DNA from: Schistosoma haematobium
Taxonomy: Eukaryota > Platyhelminthes > Trematoda > Strigeidida > Schistosomatidae
Assembly: GCF_000699445.3 (NCBI RefSeq)
Contig: NC_067197.1
Coordinates: forward strand, 29,867,809-29,931,808
Length of the DNA: 64,000 bases
Direction of reading: 5' to 3'
Part shown: in pieces, positions 33,724 through 45,951 of the stretch
Numbering within the stretch: the first letter of the stretch is position 1
Layout of the letters: the number at the start of each line of letters is the position of its first letter
The notes under the pieces: generated by a model
Databases searched by the model: none
Told to the model about the DNA's origin: nothing
Seen by the model: the letters and a program-made list of their open reading frames with translations, nothing else
Translations under genes and position numbers: made by a program

Positions 33724-33726
33724 GTA
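33678..33726. repeat. (AT)n microsatellite within a perfect palindrome
   Basis: ACTGAATAT...ATATTCAGT encloses about 38 bp of AT repeat, so the whole tract is self-complementary and could extrude as a cruciform. Confidence 0.8.
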
Positions 33727-36059
33727 AATATGTATAATTTTTATAAGTTTACCAATAATGTTTATTAATTTGAAGCGAACCAATCATAGTTAAGGGTTAT
33801 GATTAATTTGCTTAGTTTTTTTTTACTTATCTTGTAATCTTAGAGAAAGGGAGTTTAACTATTCTTGTATTCGTTCATGCACTAACATATACCAAAATCA
33901 TGTATGTATGTCTACTTGAATGTGAATACACATTTTTATAATAGACAGAAACAATTCTAAAACAAAACTGTTATTATTATTATTATTATTAAAAGAAAAC
34001 TAATTTATCAAAAAAAACTTGTATTTGAAGAGTAAAGGTATAGAACTGGACAAGTTCAATTTGAATATCATAATCAATTTTATAACCTCATTAGTTTGTT
34101 TACATAATGGATTCATGTCTTCATTTTCATAATACTATTGCTTTCCAATACAAACATTAAATATTATCTGTACAAGTGAAAATAAGGAATAACTCTTTGA
34201 TACGAATACTAATGATTTTTTATTTGTTTGAAAACATTCGTTATAAAGGATTAATACTATCTTGATTCACAGAGGAGTAAAATAAGTAATCATCAGTTTT
34301 ATCTATAAAGATACTGATTATCCACATATCTTAAACTGTATTATTTAAATAGTTTAAAAGTAATCTGATCAGAACAATTACAGTATTAAAATTTTCTGCA
34401 TTCTATAACTTTAGATAAAACAACATTACAAATATTGGAAATAGTTGAATACTTCCCGTTTCTACAATATATTATTGTTTTAATCAAAATGAACTGGTAA
34501 GTTATGCCTTATGTGTAATAGTATTTTTTGTTATTGAACTGGTCTTTATAACAACTTGTTGTAAATCATGTATTCAGCCTATTGAAATGAAACTGGTTAA
34601 ACAATGGTTAATGTAGTATATATCTGGTACATTAATAAAGTATATTTATATAAACATTAATGCTAAATCACAATCTAACGAAAATAATTACCAGTTAAAT
34701 TAATCACGAACAGATAGTTTAGATATAAGTAAAACAATGTATATTTGAAGGTTGTATTGACGTAAGTATCAAATATTGTTCACATTATTGTCTACATCTT
34801 TACTTATAAATCATAACAGTAATATATATTGTGATTTTTAATTTCCCAAGTATAGGCTCACAAATATCTACTATTTCTTTGAAATTATACAGCTTACATC
34901 AAACTATTGTATATTATTAATATCAAAGCAAAAACGGTTACGTTTAGTTTCATACGATAGAACTTGTTTAACGGAAGCTACACATTAAAGCCAAACTTAA
35001 TGTCATATCTCTGGAATCCTTAACCAAACCAACTAAGTATACAAATAATTTAATTTGTAAGAACAAAGATATTATTATTATTACTATCTAAGATATTAAT
35101 TCAAATAACTGTACTATACACACATCAAATTGAATTTGTATGCGCTTACAAAAAAACGTCCTGATTGTCAAAACTTCAGATGACTAGCGTAGTTTAGAAT
35201 GTAAAAAAATATTTTCCTTACATAATTATCTACTTTTAGCTTACAACATAATACTTATAAGTAGTTTTTATGTAGTTTGTAAAGATATATCATGCAATAG
35301 TCAGAAAAATTGTATCTTAGAGAATAAAATGGCCGATAATTCGACAAATTACGGTCTGTTTGTATTTGAAACTATTAGCATGAAAAAGGTTTTGTTGCAA
35401 AAGATTTAGACGGACAGTTGTTAGTACGAAAGTTTAATAATAATAATAACTTATGTTGGTCATTTCCGTGCATAAATGCAAATAAATGGGATTATCTCAC
35501 AGTTTCGCATTTACCTATTTTCTTGAACATCAAAATATCATTCACTTAGTACTTTGTATTAATTAAGCATCCATTAAATCATTTTAACCAATAAGTATGA
35601 TAGACTAGTATTATTTTTACACAGTCAACTTAACCGTAGACTTTAAGGTAACAGATTAAGTGTTAATTTTATGTCGACTTTTGCACTACTTTCAACAGTT
35701 TACGTATAATGTTCGATAGATGTCTCTTTGATCGCTAATATTTATTTTTAATAATCTGCTTTTTTGTGACAGAGGCTTGAAGGGTAAGGATATTTTGTAT
35801 TGATTGAAAGAACAATTTCGCTATGCTGGATATTTTTCAAAAAACTGCTAAATTAAAATTTTGGCTCAGCTAATCTGGTGTTCTGAAACAGGGAGAATAA
35901 CTCAATTCAGAGTGTTTAGGCCTGGTGGTTCTCTAAAAGCTTTATTAAGAAGTATTTTCTGATGAAGTAAACTTAATCAACTCTAAGATAGTAAAGTGCT
36001 AATAATTCTGAGTGTGATCTGTCTTAAGTAGCAAATTATATAAAGTTGGGAGGGTGGAT
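33727..36059. other. AT-rich DNA without recognised gene
   Basis: A TTA tract lies at about 33970-33990. Nothing else was recognised. Confidence 0.45.
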
Positions 36060-36190
36060 TGATTGATCCCAGACTACAAGTGTGAACGTAGAGAGGTTGA
36101 TGAGAGATGCATGTTTGATCTCGTAGGATTCAGTCTTTGATGGGTATTACTGAAAAGTCCTAAATTAGGAAAAAACAGTCTGTTATTCTC
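36060..36190 (+). repeat. Very diverged family B remnant
   Basis: GATCTCGTAGGATTCAGTC, GGGTATTACTGAAAAGTCCTA and AAAAACAGTCTGTTATTCTCC keep the order B-box, hammerhead core, helix III of family B. The core is destroyed. Confidence 0.4.
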
Positions 36191-36539
36191 CTCTAAACTT
36201 GTTCTTATTCTTCAGATGGTCAGAATAACTTTTAATCATCTTTCTCAAGTGTTTTCACAGTAAATTTACGTAAAATATAACATTTCTCATAACACTGTCA
36301 TTACAGAAAATTCGGAGTACTATCCTACAGTAATTAGTCATCTATGCTTGATTGAAAGTAATAAATCTTTTTGATAACTTTGTTTATAAGTTATCTGTAA
36401 CGGACTATATGTGTTGCAATATGCAGAACAGTGTAATTCATAGAAATCATTATCCCATAAAGCTCACATTTTTATTCAGAATTTTTTATTGCTCCTGTAA
36501 AATATTAACGTAATAGCTAAAGTCAAATTTACTTGATAT

Positions 36540-37048
36540 CGTTTACTTGAATCTTCCAGTTGATGTTTATCACTGCAGTTGATCAGTCTCTTGTTGGCAT
36601 ATGTGTATACTGTGAGTATTACCTTGATATTGCATTAATTTAATTCAGTGAAATCCAGGACGCGCGTCTCGTCCTATTCGGGACTCATCAGCTAGATGTA
36701 CTTGCATCTCAGAGTTGATGTTTATTCTGGGACTGTTGGTTTCAAACGCCATCGCATTATCTACTTAGCCTGTGAATTAAGGCAATATCGAGGCGATACT
36801 CACAGTATACACATATGCCAATAAGAGACTGACCAACCTCAGTCTTAAAACATTAATAGTAAGATTCAAGTAAAACAATATCAAGTCAGTTAAACTTCAC
36901 CCCACTGCACAAACAAGTGGCTATCAGGACTCAGTAGCTAAGTGGATAACACGATGGCGTTCGAAGCGAATGGAACTGGGTTCGAAATCTAGAGTGAGAA
37001 TCAACTCCGGAATGCAGGTACATCCATCATATGCGTCCCGGAAAGGTA
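36540..37048. mobile_element. Family A inverted dimer
   Basis: The minus copy (36540-36775) has tail, hammerhead at about 36655-36700 and part of the head. It joins a plus-oriented stretch (36775-37048) with A-box-like TAGCTAAGTGGATAACACG and B-box-like GGGTTCGAAATC, ending inside a decayed hammerhead. The minus hammerhead has perfect helix II (GTCC/GGAC) and core CTGATGA, but GAGAC replaces GAAAC. No clean target duplication was seen. Confidence 0.8.
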
Positions 37049-40000
37049 TATCATAAACAAATTCAATAAATGTAGTATATTAAATTTTTAAGATTTAAAA
37101 TTGTTTTTACTTTAGTCCGCTTCCAAGATGACATGTGACTCACTCTTGAAGTATAAATTCTGCATATGCAAAATAACCATTTTTGAGGTTGTATCATATT
37201 GATCATCGCACTTAATTATCAGCTCTGTAATCGTAGACGTGAATCCATCTACTTTAAATAACGCAACCAGGTAATTTAATTCGCTCTCCTACAGAAACTT
37301 CTAAATCAGGACTGTCCTTGTTGACCTGTATTTGACAACGGAGTTATGTATTCTACTGTCTGTTTGTTGGTGCTCTAATTTTGTGTCATTAAGGAAGCTT
37401 TAATTTACTAGCACAAATGAATATTCTAATGTTATGTAGTTGAGTAGTTTTTCATGATCCATCAAATAAATAACAGGTTTAGTTTCATTTTATTTTTTTT
37501 TATAGTTAAACCCGTCTAGTAGACAGCTTTGAGTTATGTATATTTATGGATTGATGGTTAAATGTAGTTAAATGACAACTGTTATCTAAACTACGTTTAT
37601 TCGTTAAAAATGCCCAGTTCTTTGGATAGATGATATCATACATTTGAGGATTACAAAGCATTGCATACTGAACTTAATCAATAATCACACTTAATATCTT
37701 TAACATTTTTTAAAGGTAATTTCGATATTTATAATTTGATAACGTACGATGAACCCTGCACATATCTCCCCCTTATATCACGTTAGTTCTAATTATTTTA
37801 TGATCCCATTGTAAATTCTACAGCCAAGAAAAATGTTCTAAACAGTCTTTAGAAATGATTATTCACATAGTAAATAGATTCTAATACGTGAATCTAAATA
37901 AGACAATGACAATAATGCTAAAGGAAGTCAACAAGAAATTCCGGTTTTCATTCATTGAGAAGATATTTCTTCATTGTAAGGGGAATAGTTGTTCTAAACA
38001 GGATCTAAACCTGCAATACACAATGCTACAGCTAAAAATATTACCACTGAACTATTCAAACTATTACTTATTATTTATTGACTTAATCTTTATTGCTGAT
38101 AGAATTCTGCCAATCACCTATAACTAATATACATTACATCATCATTTTATTTATAGAACTAATCTATTATTTGTTTTATTCCCAAGACTAAATGGACCAT
38201 TGACTATCGATAGTCGACTTGTTATTTCTTTTATATATATACATATAAATTTCATTGATTTTAAAGAGTTATAAAGTATCTGTATAGGATAGACATGATT
38301 CTTTTCATTATTTTCTATAAAAACATCCAAGTTTATCTCTTCTTTTTTGTATTATCATTTAATCTTTTACTCTTGAATAATGGTAGTATTTAGTTAGTCC
38401 ATTTCGAGGTCGTCTACTATGTCATCAGCTTCATTAACCATAGGTACATACATTCATGTATATAGAATTGTACTTATTCACATTATTCTTTTCAAATATT
38501 TGTATAACTAAAAAAGCTTATCATGATAAATACAAGAGAGTGTGTATATTCGTGTATGTATATACATATATATAATCTCATAGGGGTTAAGTGCGTTTTA
38601 TTATGAATTATCTTTTCTATAGTAATAATAATCCTTTGAGAATTAAATCCTTTTATGTTCCTATACAATTCTCACTTTAACCTCATTTCATTAGTTCTAT
38701 CATTATAATTATTTTACTTAGGTAAAAAAAAGAAGAATAACTGTCATTGTCATTACTATATTTTTTTATTTATTCAATAGATTCTGTTTTATCTTGGATA
38801 GATTTTTTTGTTCAAAAACAAACTCTTTATGTTTAAAAATAAGAAAAATGGGATTACTTACTTATATATGGTAATTGTGGCACATTTGTATATGTATGTA
38901 TATTTGTGTATAGATGTTGATCAGTGTGTACTGATGTATGTATTCGTGGGTTTTATTTTCAAGTGCCTTGATGATTATTTGCTTGGTTGTTTTCTGTTGT
39001 GTTTTTTTCACAATACCTTGAGCTTGTTCATCATTCTTTTTGAAATGTTGTCTCATTCTTTATTTTCGTGTAATTAATAGTATTAATAATGATCACCATT
39101 ACTATTATTACCACTATTATTATTATTAATGTATACAGAATAGTGTGAATTAAAGAATATAGGGGGAACAGAGCAGTGTTAAAAGACAAAAATGCTTGAA
39201 GGAAGACACAGGAGAACAAATGAAGAAGAGGTATATATATATATATATTTATATCGTAATTTATGCATCAGTTCTGCAACATCGTTTAATTTTCACTTAT
39301 ACTACTCACTCTTTCTCGTTTATTATTTTCTTTCTTTTTAAAAAAAAATTAATGTAAAAATATTTTCTCATTAAAAAAACCAATTCACAGTAATTTATCT
39401 TATTCACTAAGAATTGATTTCCGGTTATTGTCATAGTGAACTTTGTCTTTCATAGCGGCTTTTCTGCTTATATTCTATTGATCAATTGTCTTTATAATAT
39501 GATGAAAATGTTGCATGTCACTGCTTCTCTCTGCCTTCCTCTTATTGTCTTTCCTATAACTATTTATCCGCTTCCAGCATGTCACATTCTATAACTGCAA
39601 CACTTTGTTTTATGTTATATGTAGTAAAGCTGAAAAAGTTCTGAACAAGTACTATGCCTACTGTTTTTTTTTCATAGAGTAAAAGTTATTGAATTTTCAC
39701 TGTTATTTTTCTGTGAACTAATTTTGTGTGAAGGTGAAGCAAAATTGTTGAATTATTCGCTTTGTTCTTATCTTGAATATTGATAATGGGATTATTTGTG
39801 AGTAAAATTTTGACAATCATCCCATTATTAATCATAATCATTTTAGCTATCTTCAGTCGTCAATTCTAATTGATGGCAACTCACGGTATATTTCAACTGT
39901 TGGCATAAAATGTTACCCTTAAAATATAAACATATATCAGTTTGATGTCGTAACACCCACTCGTAGAATAATTACCAAATTATGGAATCGTGTCACATGT

Positions 40001-40446
40001 TTAGGAAATACATTGCATCGATGGTGTGAAAGAATTCGGATTATCATGTTCACTTTATGGTGGCTGAGAGAAATCAGTAAAAGCATCAATATGTATCATT
40101 ATATACTAATTGAATTTCACAGTGATTTTTGCTTACTTACCAAAATAAGACTATGTATTTAGCTGTTATCAAGATATCCATCCACATGAATAATCAGTCT
40201 AGTAACAAAGGATTAGTTTCTACTGATGAACTCGTTGGCAGCAACTAATGTGAATACACTGGTATTCAATTTTAAGACTAATGATTATCAGCCCATTTTC
40301 TGACTTAAATACAAGTCCTTGTAAGAAAACTTGCACCGTAGATTTCAATAGGCTAGAGACTATTCAAATGTACTCCTACTTCCCCAAAAACAAGTAATCC
40401 AATGGAATCGTAATTATCAATGCTAAAAGAGACAAACCTTTTCAAA
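37049..40446. other. AT-rich DNA without recognised gene
   Basis: Only AT-driven frames (for example 37888-38127, 38808-39077) and short TA tracts (about 38233-38250, 38557-38575, 39231-39250) were seen. Confidence 0.45.
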
Positions 40447-40670
40447 TACATTCATAAACTCTTCAGCAGTGCGCATCCACGATCCCACCTCACAAGGTTT
40501 GAATCCAGGGCCTAGCGGCCTCGCGCGCGAACGCTTAACCTTTAAACCACTGAGTGGGCATCCGGCGATGCTTCCAGGTTTTCCATGGTGGTCTAGCTTC
40601 AATTGACTCATGAATTCAATTATTAAATTACTATAATATCCATAAAACCCTTCTCATTACATTCATAAAC
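40447..40670. mobile_element. Family B inverted pair with 13-bp target duplication
   Basis: The minus part (40460-40566) holds the tRNA-like head and the 5' side of the hammerhead only. It joins a plus-oriented tail (40567-40657). Perfect 13-bp repeats TACATTCATAAAC at 40447-40459 and 40658-40670 bracket the unit. Confidence 0.85.
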
Positions 40671-40734
40671 GTTGAATAAGTTGACAAATATCTAGGCTCA
40701 GTACCCATGTGTATGACACGTTGACGTTTGAAAT

Positions 40735-40835
40735 TTGAGTCATAGAATGAATATCAAAGCTATGATGCAGGAATATTCAGCTAACGTATCATAAATTAAG
40801 AAAAATCCATACCTTGAATTCCATTACCACTGAGG
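40735..40835 (+). repeat. Very diverged family A remnant
   Basis: GAATATCAAAGCTATGATGCAGGAA, CAGCTAACGTATCATAAAT and CTTGAATTCCATTACCACTG follow the family A order but the ribozyme is lost. Confidence 0.45.
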
Positions 40836-41371
40836 ATGCAAAAAATATATTAGAATAATATAATTCTCGAGACTATATAGATAAAACGGTTTATTACTAG
40901 TTGTAACAACCTAATTATGTTATTTTTTATAATTTGAAAACACTATCATGTGAGATTATTAATCTAATAACTAACCAGGGCATATTTTCATACCTAACTG
41001 AATAAAGCGTAATCATGGTGAACGGTAAATCGTTACTTCAGTGAATATTGTCTTTGTTTTTACCAAAAGGGCAATTAATGTTTTGAAAGTAGATAATTAA
41101 TAGAAATTAGCTTCACCAAGAACTTATTTCAATCTAAGTCATTTCAGAAGCATATGTTTATATCTCCTCCAACTATCAGATAAAGGGTAATTAATTTACT
41201 CCAAATGTATATCGGCATATCTAGCAATAAGCGGTATTTGAATTTGTCATATTTCAACTTTAAATTGTATAGTGGAATAAAAGTTAACTCTTCTTCCCGA
41301 TTCAGTATTTTAAAAATATCAAAAGTTAGTATTCTAGTTTGGTGCAAATTTGCTTAGTAAAAAACTGGGTT

Positions 41372-41483
41372 TGAGTCACGGAGTGAACATCAACTCAGAT
41401 ACAGGTACAGCCAGCTGACGAGTCCCAAATAGGACGAGACTCAGGTTCTGGATTCCACTGATGGCCACTATCCATTTTTGCTT
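41372..41483 (+). repeat. Family A copy lacking the A-box side
   Basis: B-box-like GGGTTTGAGTC, then hammerhead core CTGACGA with perfect helix II (GTCC/GGAC), but GAGAC in place of GAAAC and a scrambled helix III. Confidence 0.75.
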
Positions 41484-42761
41484 CGAAGCAACTACTGTTT
41501 ACATTAAGATTTGTTAACACACTAGAAGGTTTAAAGGCACAACACTTACATAAATTGTCTTGACCTTACCATAAATATTGTCTAGAAAATGAATTTAATG
41601 AATCCGAAAGGAATTACACAGACATAAACTGGAAATGTTATCGTATAAGATTACATATTCATCCATACTTAATTAACAAAGTATATATACTTATATGACA
41701 GTTAGACTTTTCATTAACTTAATATGTTTATTGTCAGCCACCAAGAGATTAAGAAAAAGATATGTATGATGAGAGGATTTGTCTTATTCTGACGTAATTT
41801 CCATTAGTGAAAACATGACCTTGATGTAATAAGTCTTGAATTCATAACACTTGATTTTAAATTAGATAAATTGTATTCCTCATTTACATTATCATGTACA
41901 CTTCAATTAATCATATCTAATAATATGTAATTGTTGAGATGTTAAATATTTATGCAAAGTGTTGTTTTGTATTTATACTCTAAACACTACATGGTAGGTA
42001 GTTAGATGTTATCATAATAAACAATCATCAACATATATCTGTTATCTTACATTTAAAATAATAATCTTATTTTAACCTCTCTTTCCTAATGATTACCAAG
42101 TTGAAACAGTATTTTTTCAAAATTTAATATCTAACAGTGATTTAATCTGTTATGTTGATGGACGTTTCAGTGAATGTGTTTAAACTAATGCAAACTGAAC
42201 TCCTGTATTGTTTTTCCATTTTATTACATATGTGTAAATAAATCGATCTGCATAGAAGCCCACTGTTTGATCTCTGGTAAAAGCATGAGAGTACAGTAAC
42301 AAGGAGTTCTATACTAAAATAAAATGGTTGTATAGGACTTTCTGTAATATATGGACTAGTAACTAAACAGTTGCCTATCCCAATGTTTTTTCAGACTGTT
42401 CGAATGAGTTTGGTATACAATAGGACAAGAGCGTGAAAAATTATTCAGAAAATCGATGAGAGAAAAGAACAAAATTGTTTGTTGTATCTTGATAACGTCA
42501 ACATGAGTGTATGATTCTACGTTAACAAAGTCTAACTTATTATTGATACATCTTGATATTACATCACTACATCACTCGCTGGTGAATTTAGTTTTGTCAA
42601 GCTGTTTCTGATTACTTGTTCAGACTTTACGTTTCTGTATTGAGTACTTACATAAGTAGTCATCTTGATGGATAGTAAAATCACGATTGAATACTAAATT
42701 GAATAAAAGTATAAAACCTAAAGGGCATGTAGTCATTGCCATTCATATTAGACTGTACTTG
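41484..42761. other. AT-rich DNA without recognised gene
   Basis: Nothing supportable was seen. Confidence 0.45.
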
Positions 42762-43749
42762 TAGAACTCATACGACAGATTACAGTGCAAGGTCGTGCAT
42801 GGAGGACAGCTGACGGACGAATTCCAAGTAACGACCGGAGTCAGACAAAGCTGTCTACTCCATCCCTTCCTCTTTCTTCTGGTGGTCGACTGGATTATGA
42901 TGACCTCGACATCTGAGGGAAAACGTGGCATACAATGGACAGCTCAGAACCAATTAGACTACTTGAACTTCGCAGATGACCTAGCCCTCCCATCTCATAC
43001 ACACGAGCGAATTCAGATGAAGACAACTAGTGTGGCAGCAGTCTCTGCATCAGTAGGCCTCAACATACACAAACGAAAAAGCAAGATTCTCAAATACAAC
43101 ACGGAGAACACCAACCCAATCACACTTAATGGCGAAACTCTGGAAGATGTGGGATGTTTCACGTACCTGGGCAGCATCATCGATGGACGAGAAGGGCCAG
43201 GTACAGACGTGAAGGCGAGGATTGGCAAAGCAAGGGCAACATTCCAACAATTGAAGAACATATGGAACTCAAAACAACTTTCAACCAATATCAAAGTCAG
43301 AATCTTCAATACGAACGTCAAGGCAGTTCTACTGTATGGAGCTGAAACTTGGAGAACTACTACAACCATCATCAAGAAGGTACAAGTATTTATAAATAGC
43401 TGTCTACGCAAGATACTCAACATCCATTGGCCGGATACTATCAGCAACAGCCTTTTGTGGGAGAGAACAAACCAGCTTCCAGATTAGCAGGAAATTAGGA
43501 AAAGACGATGGAAATGGATAGGACATACATTACGCAACTCATCGAACTACATCACGAGGCAAGCTCCAACTAGGAATCCTGAAGGAAGGCGGAAAAGAGG
43601 AAGGCCTAAGAACACATTACGTCAGAAAATAGAAGCAGATATGAAAAGGATGAATAGGAACTGGAAGGAGCTGGAAAGGATTGCCCAGGACAGGGTTGGA
43701 TGGCGAATGCTGGTGAACGGCCTATGTTCCTTCACGAGGAGTAACATGC

Positions 43750-43757
<8 letters not shown>
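42762..43757 (+). pseudogene. 5'-truncated RTE-type LINE reverse transcriptase with one in-frame stop
   Basis: About 330 codons are in one frame from about 42762 to the terminal TAA in the first GTAA unit. The frame starts just before RT motif B (GVRQSCLLHP; the family norm appears to be GVRQGCLLSP). It contains motif C (NFADDLALPS), then [60 protein letters not shown] and [10 protein letters not shown] single TAG at about 43485-43487 follows LPD. It is very close in sequence to the copy at 57716-59226. The tail has grown into a long (GTAA)n array. No target duplication was recognised. Confidence 0.9.
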
Positions 43758-43838
<81 letters not shown>

Positions 43839-43857
43839 CAAGTAAGTAAGTAAGTAG

Positions 43858-43894
<37 letters not shown>

Positions 43895-43916
43895 TAGGTA
43901 AGTAAGTAATTAAGTG
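43750..43916 (+). repeat. (GTAA)n array at the 3' end of the RTE copy
   Basis: About 165 bp of GTAA units with rare variants (GCAA, GTAG, AATA). It continues directly from the LINE 3' terminus, whose siblings carry only three or four units, so it is an expanded LINE tail. Confidence 0.9.
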
Positions 43917-44660
43917 TGGAACAATGTACAAACAGAAGCTACTTAATAATATGGTAAATAATAAAATGATGACAGTTAACTGTAAAGACAGTGATTTTCA
44001 AACAAGATAAGTGCTTATAAAACTTCACTAGGGTATAGATATCATGATCTTATTTTTATAAAATAGACACGGTTAAAAATATATTTTATAATTTATTGGA
44101 GTATAGAACTAGGGATTCGTTAACACTTAGATGGAAGTCTATGCAATTATCGTATGTGTAAAAATCTTTAGTCTTCTATAACTGACTTGACGATACATTT
44201 TATGGTGATAACCAAGACGTTCCGATACTGAAATGTAATATGACTATTACGGAATAGATTTATAATGAGTTGCATGTCATGTAGATTTATTATAGCCAGC
44301 TTAATGAAACAACTGTAGCAATTTTCATCCCCCATCAAGCTCGGAACAGTAAATATTACATGAAATCACTTTTATTCGAAAAAAAGCCTATACGATAATC
44401 TTCATAATCTTAATACTGTGTAAACTAAGCTTATAAATGATGAAAATTTTTATTGCACAAAAAATTTTGAACGGATATTAACGAATTGATAGCTTAATTC
44501 ATATATTTTAGGTCATACGATCTGAAAGTCTAGCACATGAAAAATGTATCCGGATCGGTTATTACAGATAAAACAGAAACAAAAATGTAATAAATTCGAA
44601 AAATTAATGAACAACTAATGAGGCATATTAAAATGTAACTTCATATTTGCCAATTTTACT
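43917..44660. other. AT-rich DNA without recognised gene
   Basis: Nothing supportable was seen. Confidence 0.4.
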
Positions 44661-44890
44661 TGATATTCAGTGATCTAATGGTTAAGCGCTTGCGCGCCAG
44701 ACTGATAGGTCCTGGGTTCGAATCTCGCGGGGGGCGGGATCGTCAATGCCCACAGCTCAGGAGTCCCATACTAGGACGAAACGGCTGTCCAGTGCTTCCA
44801 GGTTTTCCATGGTGGTCTAGCTCTAATTGACTCATGATTTCAACTATTGAAATTACTAAAATCTCCACAAAACCCCTTCTGATGATATTC
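44661..44890 (+). mobile_element. Family B monomer with 8-bp flanking repeats
   Basis: A complete plus copy: head (TGATCTAATGGTTAAGCG, GGGTTCGAATCTCGCG), hammerhead and tail to CCCCTTCTGA. The core has one fatal-looking change (CTCAGGA). TGATATTC at 44661-44668 and 44883-44890 may be the target duplication. Confidence 0.8.
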
Positions 44891-44996
44891 GTTTGTTGAA
44901 ATTCTGTTTATATTTATTGATATGATAGGCAATATATGACCCTAATTATCAGGCTTCAAATCAGTTAGTTCGTCAATGACTTATAAATTTGGAATC

Positions 44997-45351
44997 AAAT
45001 AATTCAAGAGGTATATCCTGGAGTTCTAGTGAGAAGTAGTGACCAGTGGAGTATAACCAGGTCTGTTGTGAGATAGTAAATCACTGATGACGATGGTGGA
45101 TGTGTCGCTCAATTTCGTGGATTAGTTGAAGTAAGACATTAACACCACTGGATGTCCGCTCAGTGGTCTAGTGGTTAAGTGCTCGCGCGCGAAAACAGTA
45201 GGTCCTGGGTTTGAATCTCGCAGGGGGCGAGGTCGTGGATGCTCACTGCTGAGGAGTCCCACAATAGGACGAAACGGCCGTTCAGTGCTTCCAGGTTTTC
45301 CATAGTGCTCTAGGTTCAACCAACCCATGATCTTAACCACTGGAAATAATT
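44997..45351 (+). mobile_element. Family B monomer with 5' extension
   Basis: A plus copy with the long 5' extension (about 45005-45135, including GACCAGTGGAGTATAACCAGG), head with GTGGTCTAGTGGTTAAGTGC and GGGTTTGAATCTC, hammerhead and tail. AAATAATT at 44997-45004 and 45344-45351 is a possible 8-bp target duplication. Confidence 0.8.
45243..45288 (+). ncRNA. Type I hammerhead ribozyme, family B, GTT cleavage triplet
   Basis: Helix I CACTG/CAGTG, core CTGAGGA, helix II GTCC/GGAC, GAAAC and helix III ACGG/CCGT are all intact. The cleavage triplet is GTT instead of GTC; NUH rules permit this but usually with slower cleavage. Confidence 0.65.
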
Positions 45352-45905
45352 ATTTGTTTAAAACAAGTTTCAATTATGTTTATTTTACGTTAAATAACCT
45401 ATGTGTATACCAAATATGGTATTTTGTTCTATAAACCGATTTACATCTTTATGTCAAGGTAATTAATCTTCTAATATCAGTTGATTGTGGTCTTGCACTA
45501 GCGATTCAAAATTATGAATTAAGCATATCATTAGGTAATATTAGGGTTAAGCTGTCTATTGTACACACACACACACCTCCTGGTTCATTACAATATTTAA
45601 ACTTTTGACTATTACTATTTAAAGTGTTAGAAGTAGGTTTAGTTTTGCCTTGAACTTAAATAAATACTATGATCAAAACAGTTTTCAACATTTTTTTACT
45701 ATCATAATAGAAAATCTTTTTTTCCCTATACATCTATTATGCAACTTCTTTTGGCTACTGAATAAAATGGAATCTGTTTAATAAGTGGTTATATAATGTT
45801 AGGAATATATGCTTAACTTATAGCCACTTTCAACCTCTCTTTATTCATTTTAATTTGGCTAGCCAGGTAGTATCATTAGACTTCATATTCAATATGTGAG
45901 TATGA

Positions 45906-45951
<46 letters not shown>

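Noticed and set aside
38808..39077. 89-codon hydrophobic frame resembling a membrane protein
   Set aside because: Composition follows from T-rich DNA; no start context, splice pattern or family signal.
43013..43447. 144-codon minus-strand frame
   Set aside because: It is antisense to the RTE reverse transcriptase at 42762-43757.
43722..43931. 69-codon minus-strand frame of repeated TYLL units
   Set aside because: It is the translation of the (GTAA)n array.
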